Source: Nitrosomonas marina (GTDB taxonomy: Bacteria; Pseudomonadota; Gammaproteobacteria; Burkholderiales; Nitrosomonadaceae). From it: a stretch of DNA of 46,430 nt. Positions 26,997 to 34,955 of the stretch are shown here, one piece after another; positions within the stretch are counted from its first letter, which is position 1; every line of letters begins with the position of its first letter. The notes under the pieces are model-generated. The model searched no databases, was not told the origin of the DNA, and worked only from the letters and a program-made list of their open reading frames with translations. The position numbers were made by a program, and so were the translations under genes. The stretch lies in contig NZ_FOCP01000026.1 of assembly GCF_900110145.1 (NCBI RefSeq), positions 1 to 46,430 on the forward strand. The letters are read 5' to 3'.

Positions 26997-27488
26997 AGTC
27001 TTTCTCCTTAATTCGGTGTTGAGGTTCTAAGCGAAGCGTTTGCTCGCTCATGAACCTCTGCCGACTAGGGCGACTAAGGCGGGCGTGAAAAAGTCCAGAA
27101 AAATTGCGGAGGGTCTGCCCCACGCAGTGGATCAGGCGGAAACCGTCATTTTTCTTTACTTTGAGGGGAATAAGAACCCCTTTCATTTGCTTTGAAACGG
27201 GCGCACCTTCTGGTGCGGCAAATTTTTTCTTCAATAATTGCAACACTGGCAGGTTTTTACTGCCACGCACTAAAGCAATCAGATTTAACCGCCTTCTATT
27301 AAGAAAGGCGCACTGATCTCAACTTTTTATAAATCCAAAAAATTGCACAGACGATAAACGAGAGCTGCAAGCGCCATTGTCGCGCTTCTCCATATATTCC
27401 GACCATAGGTGCAGTTTTTCAACATCTGCGCTCCACCGGCCTTATCAAAGGTCGCGATGGGCGCGGCCTCCAATATCAGGAGGTTAAA
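26997..27488. other. 492-bp structured gap between ardA and the small conserved ORF
   Basis: No gene is supported. Several short hairpins are present: AGGGG/CCCCT near 27165-27180 and CGCACC/GGTGCG at 27202-27217. It must contain the divergent promoters for ardA and for the downstream small ORF. Confidence 0.45.
27202..27228 (+). terminator. Possible intrinsic terminator upstream of the small ORF
   Basis: CGCACC at 27202-27207 and GGTGCG at 27212-27217 form a 6-bp stem with loop TTCT, followed by a run of six T at 27223-27228. If used it would end an unidentified plus-strand transcript starting in the ardA leader region. Confidence 0.4.
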
Positions 27489-27662
27489 ATGAAACTGATT
27501 ACAAGATTTGAACTGGCAACAAAAAGCGAAACCGAGCTTTATGCATTATTGAGAGAAGTTTTTAACGAACTTGTCAGAAGCAAGCCCGATAGCCATGAAC
27601 GCAGAAATGCTCTGGCTTCAATGGAGAATATTCAATCTGAATTGGCTTCAAGGGCACCATAA
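27489..27662 (+). CDS. Small conserved protein found near ardA-type genes (57 residues)
   Basis: A 57-residue frame opening MKLITRFELATKSETELY and ending SELASRAP, with a strong AGGAGG at 27478-27483 five bases before the ATG. Composition and codon use look coding: heptad-like helices, no rare-codon clusters. I recall short proteins with this same opening in plasmids and integrative elements beside antirestriction genes; their function is unknown to me. It is predicted to be all helical and soluble. Confidence 0.7.
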   Translation: MKLITRFELATKSETELYALLREVFNELVRSKPDSHERRNALASMENIQSELASRAP

Positions 27663-27853
27663 ACTTGAGAACATGGTTAACGACTATAATCAGTCTTCAT
27701 CGAATTGACGAGCCAATTGAGATGCTTGAAATATTTGGAAAAAAAATGCTTAGGAACATAAATAATGCATGTTAAATTTTCGTGAACATTATGTACGCGT
27801 TCTTCGCTTAATGGACTAAAATAAAGTTGGCCACTTGTTAGAGACTAAATAAT

Positions 27854-29644
27854 ATGCATCTGTCGCGCATTCGAATTGAAAATTTTAGGAACTTTTCGTT
27901 ACTAGATGTTCGTTTGTCTGGAAATGTTGTGGTCGTCGGAGAAAATCGGGTAGGAAAGAGTAATCTTCTCTACGCTCTACGTCTAATTCTTGATGCAAGC
28001 CTTCCGGATGCCGCCCGACAACTGAGCATTGGTGATTTCTGGGACGGCCTAGAGCCGCCGAGTGTGGATGATAAAATTAGCGTTAGCATAGAGATCACAC
28101 AATTTGATAATGACCTTGACGTTCTGGCGGTCCTTACAGATTTTCGTTTGAACGATGATCCGAACACTGCAAGGCTTACCTTCGAGTTTCGCCCTAGGCC
28201 TGATCTTGAACAAGAACCAGCGACGGACGCGGACTATGAATTTGTTTGTTATGGCGGTGAGGATGAATCACGGCATTTCGGTCATGATGTGCGCCGGAGA
28301 ATAACGCTTGATGTACTTCCTGCCTTGCGAGACGCGGAAGGGGATTTGCGGTCTTGGAGCAAATCACCCTTGCGCCCGCTTGTTGAAAAGGCCGTAATGT
28401 CCATCGGTGCAGATGACCTAACCGCAATCGGCCTCGCTATCGAAGCAGCGGCAAACCAGATTACAGAATTCAAGGATGTGCAGACCCTCGAAGAGAATAT
28501 TGCAAACCTATTCCTTGAAATGAGCGGAGAAAGTCAGAATGTTAATCCCAAACTCGGTCTCAGCCCTACAGATACATCTCGCCTTCATCGAAACATACAA
28601 CTGCTTATTGACGACGGACTTCGAAGCATAAGCGATGCAAGCCTCGGTTCTGCCAATCTTGTTTTCCTTACGCTCAAAGCATTGGAGCTACGACAGCTTA
28701 TAGAGGACAATAATAGGGATCACACCTTTCTGGCGATAGAAGAACCCGAGGCGCATCTTCATCCCCACTTACAGCGCTCTGTTTACAGGCATTTATTCGA
28801 GAGTGTTGAGGAAGATGACGATAGACCTCTATCCGTATTCCTGACCACGCACTCACCTCATATTGCCAGTGTCACACCCATTCGCTCGCTTGTGCTACTG
28901 AGAAACAAGAAGGAAATCGGCACAACGGGTAAGTCAACGTCCTCTATTCCGCTGGAGGACAATGACGTAGATGACTTGCAACGCTATCTTGACGTCAACC
29001 GGGCGGAAATTCTCTTTTCACGTGGCGTCATTCTGGTAGAGGGCGATGCAGAACGCTTTCTTATCCCCGTGTTTGCACAGACAATGGGCCATAATCTTGA
29101 CAATCTTGGGATCAGCGTTTGCTCCGTTTCGGGAACGAACTTTAAACCCTACGCAAAGTTCTTAGCCGGACTCGGAATACCTTTTTCAATCGTAACCGAC
29201 TGGGACCCAAAAGAAAATGGTGCACCATTAGGTGTGAATCGCGCACAAAGTCTCATTAGAACAATAGAAGAAATCCGTAACTGCGCGGTCTCAAAGGAAC
29301 TGGAAGAAAATCTTTCGGATATTGGCGAAAAAGCCCTACGTGGTCTATCGAAGAAATATGGAATATTTTTGAATAATCACACATTGGAAGTTGATTTATT
29401 CAAAGACGGATACGAAGACTACATAGCGCAAACCCTTCATGAGCATGGGTTCGGGTCAATCAGAACCGCTAGAATTAATGCGTGGGTCGAAAAACCTGAT
29501 GAACTCGAGGTAAAGCGGTATTTGTCATTTATTGAGGAAATCGGCAAAGGCCGGTTTGCGCAACGGTTGGCGGCACGGTTGGAGGACATAGAACAGCCAG
29601 ACTATATCGGCGCGGCGATAGAATTCGTGGCAGATCGTGTCTAA
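27854..29644 (+). CDS. gajA: Gabija GajA: OLD-family ATPase-endonuclease
   Basis: Nuclease subunit of the Gabija anti-phage system, 596 residues. The N-terminal ABC-type ATPase has Walker A GENRVGKSNLL (about 30-40), the signature-like LGSANLVFLTLKALEL, Walker B FLAIEEPEAHLHPH (about 293-306) and the switch His in LTTHSPH. The C-terminal TOPRIM domain has ILVEGDAERF (Glu about 398) and FSIVTDWDPKENG with the Asp-x-Asp pair. In studied systems GajA nicks specific DNA when nucleotide levels fall and is assembled with GajB in a large complex. All key residues are seen. It overlaps gajB by 8 bp, giving the expected operon. Confidence 0.93.
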   Translation: MHLSRIRIENFRNFSLLDVRLSGNVVVVGENRVGKSNLLYALRLILDASLPDAARQLSIGDFWDGLEPPSVDDKISVSIEITQFDNDLDVLAVLTDFRLNDDPNTARLTFEFRPRPDLEQEPATDADYEFVCYGGEDESRHFGHDVRRRITLDVLPALRDAEGDLRSWSKSPLRPLVEKAVMSIGADDLTAIGLAIEAAANQITEFKDVQTLEENIANLFLEMSGESQNVNPKLGLSPTDTSRLHRNIQLLIDDGLRSISDASLGSANLVFLTLKALELRQLIEDNNRDHTFLAIEEPEAHLHPHLQRSVYRHLFESVEEDDDRPLSVFLTTHSPHIASVTPIRSLVLLRNKKEIGTTGKSTSSIPLEDNDVDDLQRYLDVNRAEILFSRGVILVEGDAERFLIPVFAQTMGHNLDNLGISVCSVSGTNFKPYAKFLAGLGIPFSIVTDWDPKENGAPLGVNRAQSLIRTIEEIRNCAVSKELEENLSDIGEKALRGLSKKYGIFLNNHTLEVDLFKDGYEDYIAQTLHEHGFGSIRTARINAWVEKPDELEVKRYLSFIEEIGKGRFAQRLAARLEDIEQPDYIGAAIEFVADRV

Positions 29645-31421
29645 GTCGGCTCTATATCTCAAAGCCGCCGAGGATTTTCGCGATAATCCGGGACAACTTG
29701 GTGCTTATGAATCAACTGGCCATTGTGTCGTTCTGGCTGGCCCTGGCAGCGGAAAAACCAAGACGCTGACGGTAAAACTGGCCCGTATGCTTGCCGAGGA
29801 CGTACATGAACCCAGAGGTGTTGCTTGTATCACATATAACAATGAGTGCGCCCGAGAACTTGAAACGCGACTGGCTGATCTTGGAATTCAGCCAGGATCG
29901 CGCGTATTTATTGGTACGGTGCACTCGTTTTCATTGACCCAAATTGTTATTCCCTATGAGAAGCCTGCAGGCCTGAACCTACCAGACAATTTCAAAGTTG
30001 CGAGCGTACGCCAACAGAGAGCGGCGATGGAGCTGGCATATGTTCGCACAATCAATGGCCCTGATAACCCACACAGATGGCGGTTGCCGATGGACCGCTA
30101 CCGAAGGTCAATACTTAATAGAGCAAGCGATGAATGGCAAACACAGGACCCGATGTTGGCCAACCTTGTTGAGGCATACGAGGCTGAACTGCGAAGAAAT
30201 GGCTTGATCGACTTCGACGATATGCCACTTTTGGCATTACGGGCATTGATCAACCACAAGTGGGTTCGTAAAGCAGTATTGGCGAAATACCCGGTACTTG
30301 CAGTGGATGAATATCAAGACCTCGGACATGCTTTACACCATATGGTACTTGGACTATGTTTTAGGACAGGAATCCGATTGTTTGCTGTCGGCGACGCCGA
30401 CCAATCGATTTACGGCTTTACTGGTGCAAATCCGGAATTGTTGCGGCGACTATCGGCGCGGCAGGATGTGCAAACGCTTAGATTGCCATTCAATTATCGT
30501 TGTGGATCACAAATTGTGGCAGCTTCCGAGTATGCTCTTGGAGAGGATCGTGGTTATCAGGCTCCGGACGGTGCAGCAGAAGGTACGATCTACTTTCATC
30601 CGTTGACACAAGACTACAGGGTTCAGGCAAACCGTTTATTCACAGAAATTCTGCCTGATGTCATGAACCGGATTCCCGATCTGACCCTTGGACAAATCGC
30701 AGTTTTGTATCAAAGTGCGAATATTGGGAACGATATCGCTGATGCCGCAGAAGCATCTGGCATAGAGTATGTACGCACAGATGGCAATGCATTGTACCCC
30801 CGATATAGCAGAGTTATGCGGTGGCTGGAATTCTGCGCGATCTGGTCGTGCGGAGGTTGGCGAAATGGAGAACCACGCTTGTCGAAGATAGTCGCAGATG
30901 CAATGCGCGTATTTGCAGACTTGCTTGTGTCGGACGATCAGAAAACGCTTTTTCAAGGATCGTTGGTTCAGTTTCTTTGGAGTCACAGAAATGCTGACGA
31001 AAAGCTGCATGATTGGATGCAGCACATGAAGGTAGAATTCTTAAATGACCTTTTAAACGCAAGCATTCAACTTGTTGACGAAGTCGATATTCTCAATACC
31101 TTTATCGAAAAACTCACATCCGGTGGCCCCATCGAAGACATGACCTTGGGACAGTTTTCCGGCCATGGCCAAGGTACTGATCAAATTACTTTGAGCACTT
31201 TGCACAGCTCCAAAGGCCGTGAGTTCCGCGTTGTTTTCCTATTCGGGATGGACCAGGGGGTTATACCATGGAATAACGTTGGAGCAGCTGCGTTGAGAGA
31301 ATCTCGGCGACTTTTTTATGTCGGCTTCACACGCGCTGAACAAGAGCTTCATATCATACATTCTAAGCATAAGCCATCGCAGTTCGTGGTGGAAGTAGCT
31401 GAAAGAATTGGTGTTACATGA
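29637..31421 (+). CDS. gajB: Gabija GajB: UvrD/Rep-type helicase
   Basis: Superfamily 1A helicase-like ATPase of 594 residues, the second Gabija subunit. Motif I is VLAGPGSGKTKTL (about 32-44), motif II VDEYQDLG (about 224-231), motif III GDADQSIYGFTGA (about 254-266), motif IV LPFNYRCG, motif V TLHSSKGREFRVV (about 523-535) and motif VI FYVGFTRAEQEL (about 561-572). It is somewhat longer than the best studied GajB (about 494). The start is GTG inside the gajA end. It ends 8 bp inside the last codons of the opposing nuclease gene, so the two defence operons converge with no terminator space. Confidence 0.92.
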   Translation: MSKSALYLKAAEDFRDNPGQLGAYESTGHCVVLAGPGSGKTKTLTVKLARMLAEDVHEPRGVACITYNNECARELETRLADLGIQPGSRVFIGTVHSFSLTQIVIPYEKPAGLNLPDNFKVASVRQQRAAMELAYVRTINGPDNPHRWRLPMDRYRRSILNRASDEWQTQDPMLANLVEAYEAELRRNGLIDFDDMPLLALRALINHKWVRKAVLAKYPVLAVDEYQDLGHALHHMVLGLCFRTGIRLFAVGDADQSIYGFTGANPELLRRLSARQDVQTLRLPFNYRCGSQIVAASEYALGEDRGYQAPDGAAEGTIYFHPLTQDYRVQANRLFTEILPDVMNRIPDLTLGQIAVLYQSANIGNDIADAAEASGIEYVRTDGNALYPRYSRVMRWLEFCAIWSCGGWRNGEPRLSKIVADAMRVFADLLVSDDQKTLFQGSLVQFLWSHRNADEKLHDWMQHMKVEFLNDLLNASIQLVDEVDILNTFIEKLTSGGPIEDMTLGQFSGHGQGTDQITLSTLHSSKGREFRVVFLFGMDQGVIPWNNVGAAALRESRRLFYVGFTRAEQELHIIHSKHKPSQFVVEVAERIGVT

Positions 31422-32571
31422 ATGAGGGTGAACTGACCACAAGGCACGCGTCAACACCTTGAATGCTCAGAACGCCTTCCTTGAACTTGGCGTGTTCTTG
31501 TGTTGAACGCGTGTGATCCCATAGAAAGCTGACAAGACGTGCATCCTTGTATTTTGTGTCGGCGTGATAGAGGGAAGCGTCTTCCGCGACTTCACCGATC
31601 AGTTTCGAAAAACTCTTCTTGCTGTCTTTACGATACTTGACTTCTATGATCGTATGCAGACCAGGCAGATAAAGATCGGCACGGGGATTTTTCTGTCCAA
31701 CCTGCTGCAAATTGACTTCATCGGCAATATCATCAAAGATTGGTGCAAGCAGAAGGTACAACAAATTTTGAACATGATACTCGTTCTCGACCAGCCATTT
31801 CACCGGTATAGAATTTCGAGTACGTCCTTTTTCTTCTTCCCATGTCCATCGCTTTAGCCCAACCGGGATGCGCTCAAGAAACGTAACGAGATCCCTTAGC
31901 AGCCAGCCATTTGGTGGTACTATAGCTAAGTCATTGCTCGCATAATCGAAACAATAGACCATTAACGCTAATAGTATAGGAGAGGTATTGTTTGCAGCAT
32001 TCAACCGGAACTCTGCCATAAATCTGGAAATCAAATCCTGACGCGTATGTTGCTCGGATAAAGTGAGTATGTCGCAGTAATGCAAAAACAGCGGAAACGT
32101 CGCGGTTTTGAAAACGGCAGATGATGAATCCCGAACATACCGAGCAATGTCCCCCTCTAAGTCACTCAGCCTGCCGCTCTTAATCTGTTGGGATACAAAT
32201 CCATGTACCCATAACTGAAATTGTTCTCCCATCTCGTCATTAAAGTGGTTCTCGATAAGCCATTTGACCGACATTACGCCTACAAAATCGGATACCCAGG
32301 GCATCGGTGTGGAGTCAATACGAGACGCCTGACCAAGCAGTCGGGTTAAGTCAGATTCGGAAACAGTATCATCAACGATTTGCAAACCGGAAACGGCGCA
32401 CTTCTGGTAAAGGGACAGCGAGGCGAAATCGAAAGAGTGGACGGGGCCATCGGACAGACCCAAGAATTGAACAAAGCAAGACTTAAAAGGATCAGACTTA
32501 GCGCCATCAAGTACCTTACCCCCGATATACTCACGAAGCTCGTAAGCATTTTCTTTATCTATAGAAACCAT
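31414..32571 (-). CDS. PD-(D/E)XK nuclease effector paired with a long-B Argonaute
   Basis: Protein of 385 residues. The first two thirds are helical and unlike anything I can name. The C-terminal 90 residues hold a restriction-endonuclease-like core: RADLYLPGLHTIIEVKYRK, giving Asp299, Glu310 and Lys312, the PD-(D/E)XK triad, with a preceding helix that supplies an acidic residue. It overlaps the Argonaute gene by 13 bp, so both are made together. Inactive long-B Argonautes are known to travel with nucleases of this fold (BPAN systems, and the nuclease beside Rhodobacter sphaeroides Ago) and to unleash them on invader and host DNA. That role is inferred here from the gene pair and the triad. 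Confidence 0.85.
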   Translation of the reverse strand: MVSIDKENAYELREYIGGKVLDGAKSDPFKSCFVQFLGLSDGPVHSFDFASLSLYQKCAVSGLQIVDDTVSESDLTRLLGQASRIDSTPMPWVSDFVGVMSVKWLIENHFNDEMGEQFQLWVHGFVSQQIKSGRLSDLEGDIARYVRDSSSAVFKTATFPLFLHYCDILTLSEQHTRQDLISRFMAEFRLNAANNTSPILLALMVYCFDYASNDLAIVPPNGWLLRDLVTFLERIPVGLKRWTWEEEKGRTRNSIPVKWLVENEYHVQNLLYLLLAPIFDDIADEVNLQQVGQKNPRADLYLPGLHTIIEVKYRKDSKKSFSKLIGEVAEDASLYHADTKYKDARLVSFLWDHTRSTQEHAKFKEGVLSIQGVDACLVVSSPSFM

Positions 32572-34754
32572 TGCGACTGCCCAATTTTTCCGATCATGAT
32601 TGAGTCACTCCAACCCGGCAATTGGTTGAGCCAACCCAGATTACGAGCAATGAGATCAGAGTAACTGATCGTCACAGGCATCGGGTTAGGAAAATAGCTA
32701 CGCCAGGAATGCGAAGAAAAGTTGTACAACTGCGTAGTCAGGTACTTGATGTCCTTGAAAGTCGAATCTCTATGAATGTTAAGGAGTAGTCCTCTTGGAT
32801 GACCGTCGGAGACCTGCTTGAGCTGGCTTTGGCCAATGAGATAGACCAAGGTTTCGTATTTCGACAAATTCAAAAATTTCCCTCGAGGCGGAGCGAATCG
32901 CCCTTTATCTTTACTTGCAGTTGCCGCATCGAACATGTGCAAGCCGTGATTTTCAGATATCTTGAGAAAGGCGTACTCCACATGATAATCGCGGTATTTA
33001 TCAATGACAGACCGAACCGCTTGGATTTCATCTTTGTTGAATTTTTTAACGGACGCGTGAAACACTAACCGAATCGTATCACCCTTCTGCCAATTCATAC
33101 GTTTTCTTATTTTTGCTATTGTCTCATCGAGGATGGTTGAAAGCGCATCACAGTAAGCATCCGGCGCAACCGCTTTTGATGTACTGGAAACGATATAGCT
33201 ACCATCACCCGAGAAAACCGTAGTAATCCCCATAATCCTCTGATTGTTACCGCGTCCGTTGCCGATATTTGCGCTTCCAATACCGACAACGAGTTCATGG
33301 GAAATAGTTGGTGACGATTTTAGGAGCCACGGTACGCCGCCCATTTTCGCGTAACAGGCTAGAGCCATATTGTTCAACGAGTATCCAAGCGAGTATTCAC
33401 TCTGATCCAACAATTCAATCGTAAAATCTTGCACTGGAACCTGATGCAGAAAAAATAGACTCTTTCCCCAATAATAGGGATTATCTATAACATTGAGTTT
33501 TTTGAATGACTGCCTTACCTGGACGAGCGCCAAATCCCAACGTTCGCCCTCCTCAACTTTTTGCTTGAGCGATCGATCAATGGCCGCCTTGTATCCATCG
33601 ACATCATCTGAGTCTGTCGTGAACACTTCCACCCGACTTGTCCCAATACTAAACTTTCCTTCAAGACCAGATCGAAAATACTTGCTATTGGGCATACCCT
33701 TGAGGAATCTTCTTATGAATTGCTCAACTATACCCTTGTCATGCTTTGAGCAAATCACACAAACGGATGGATCGTTCCTGTCGAAAGTACGTTTCGTATA
33801 AGGACCATACTGTGTAAAGCCTTTCTCCGCCCAATTTGCCTCACCATTGTCGTTGAAGACGAATATAGGCCGTTCGAGATTTCCGCACATCCCTTGGATG
33901 TTGTTGGCATCTTTAATTCCGATAAGCGTCCCATCTACAAGCTCGATTCCGTTCGACTGGAAGTACCTCTTCAGCAGATTAATTCTGTTATTCTTGTTCT
34001 CTCCACCGTTAAATGTGGAGATAGCTATGCGAATGCGTTCAACAACATCTTCTTTCTGAGAACCGTGCGTGTGTTGAATGTAATCATCAAAGTTTTTAAT
34101 GCTTGCTTCGAGATACGCTTCGCTACTGGCTATTTTGTGCTCGCTCCCATCCAGACCAAAGACACTTAGTTGATCGCCGTTAACTGCGCTTACGTACCCA
34201 AGAAGTTTCTTGTAGCCATCAATCTGCTCGACTACGACATAACGATCAATAAGATTAAACCCCTTCGAAAGGAAGTACCGGCAGGTTTCATTCACTTCCC
34301 GGCACGTCGAACAATCAATGACAAGGCAAGGAACACCCTTAATTATTTGTGTATCAAGTTTGTACTTAACGACGACCTGGAATGGATAATCTGCGCCGAT
34401 GATTGGAACAAGAAGATTATCTTCCTTCTTGCTGCTCAGTAGTTCAATCGGGAAGAATCCAGAAACCTGGCGGCCCATCGAAGACAGATGCCTCTTCACG
34501 CCATCCTTTGCAAGGAAACAAAACAGTTCGTAATTTTTAGCGAGGTCGAAAGTCTTTATTTTACCCCTTACGGGATATTCACCATTAGGGGAGAAGATTA
34601 GGATATCATCGCCAACTCTCCTAATGGTATATGGTTCGCTCTCGTCAGCCTTCAACGCATCATATCGGTCCTTGTCGTAGGGAATGGCGCAGGCTTGTAT
34701 CTCTTGCTCTTGGTTGGAAGCTTCCAGAGGAAACGCATTTAATGTGATTGGCAA
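32559..34754 (-). CDS. Long-B prokaryotic Argonaute, catalytically inactive
   Basis: Argonaute of 731 residues, similar in layout to Rhodobacter sphaeroides Ago. A divergent N/PAZ part (1 to about 320) is followed by a MID domain with NPYYWGKSLFFLHQVP (425-440), the 5' guide-end pocket, and YSLNNMALACYAKMGGVPWLL (458-478). The PIWI domain has VVGIGS at 489-494, where active Argonautes have Asp at the place of Gly493, and ends with VTISYSDLIARNLGWL. The first catalytic Asp is thus missing, so it should bind guide and target without cutting. Start is TTG 34754, supported by GGGAG 8 bp upstream and by the lack of any other Met before residue 94. It is followed by, and overlaps, its nuclease partner. 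Confidence 0.9.
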   Translation of the reverse strand: MPITLNAFPLEASNQEQEIQACAIPYDKDRYDALKADESEPYTIRRVGDDILIFSPNGEYPVRGKIKTFDLAKNYELFCFLAKDGVKRHLSSMGRQVSGFFPIELLSSKKEDNLLVPIIGADYPFQVVVKYKLDTQIIKGVPCLVIDCSTCREVNETCRYFLSKGFNLIDRYVVVEQIDGYKKLLGYVSAVNGDQLSVFGLDGSEHKIASSEAYLEASIKNFDDYIQHTHGSQKEDVVERIRIAISTFNGGENKNNRINLLKRYFQSNGIELVDGTLIGIKDANNIQGMCGNLERPIFVFNDNGEANWAEKGFTQYGPYTKRTFDRNDPSVCVICSKHDKGIVEQFIRRFLKGMPNSKYFRSGLEGKFSIGTSRVEVFTTDSDDVDGYKAAIDRSLKQKVEEGERWDLALVQVRQSFKKLNVIDNPYYWGKSLFFLHQVPVQDFTIELLDQSEYSLGYSLNNMALACYAKMGGVPWLLKSSPTISHELVVGIGSANIGNGRGNNQRIMGITTVFSGDGSYIVSSTSKAVAPDAYCDALSTILDETIAKIRKRMNWQKGDTIRLVFHASVKKFNKDEIQAVRSVIDKYRDYHVEYAFLKISENHGLHMFDAATASKDKGRFAPPRGKFLNLSKYETLVYLIGQSQLKQVSDGHPRGLLLNIHRDSTFKDIKYLTTQLYNFSSHSWRSYFPNPMPVTISYSDLIARNLGWLNQLPGWSDSIMIGKIGQSQWFL

Positions 34755-34955
34755 AACGGACTCTCCCTTCTGTCAAACGTTCTGGCGTGTCGAAGGAACT
34801 TCCGAGCCACTTTCACCACTATCCTGATATTCTCGGACGCATTTCCCAGTTTTACCCTGCACAATAGTAAATGACGTTTATTGCAGCATCTATTTTTACA
34901 TTGATAGCTAAAATCGAGAGTTGAACTAGGATTAATAGGAAAAGCGAATAGTTTG

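Noticed and set aside
26997..27488. A single-stranded promoter (Frpo-like) for ardA expression during DNA entry
   Set aside because: With the nick orientation inferred at 18731/18732 the entering strand is the minus strand, so RNA made on it would have plus-strand sense, whereas ardA lies on the minus strand. The hairpins are also short.
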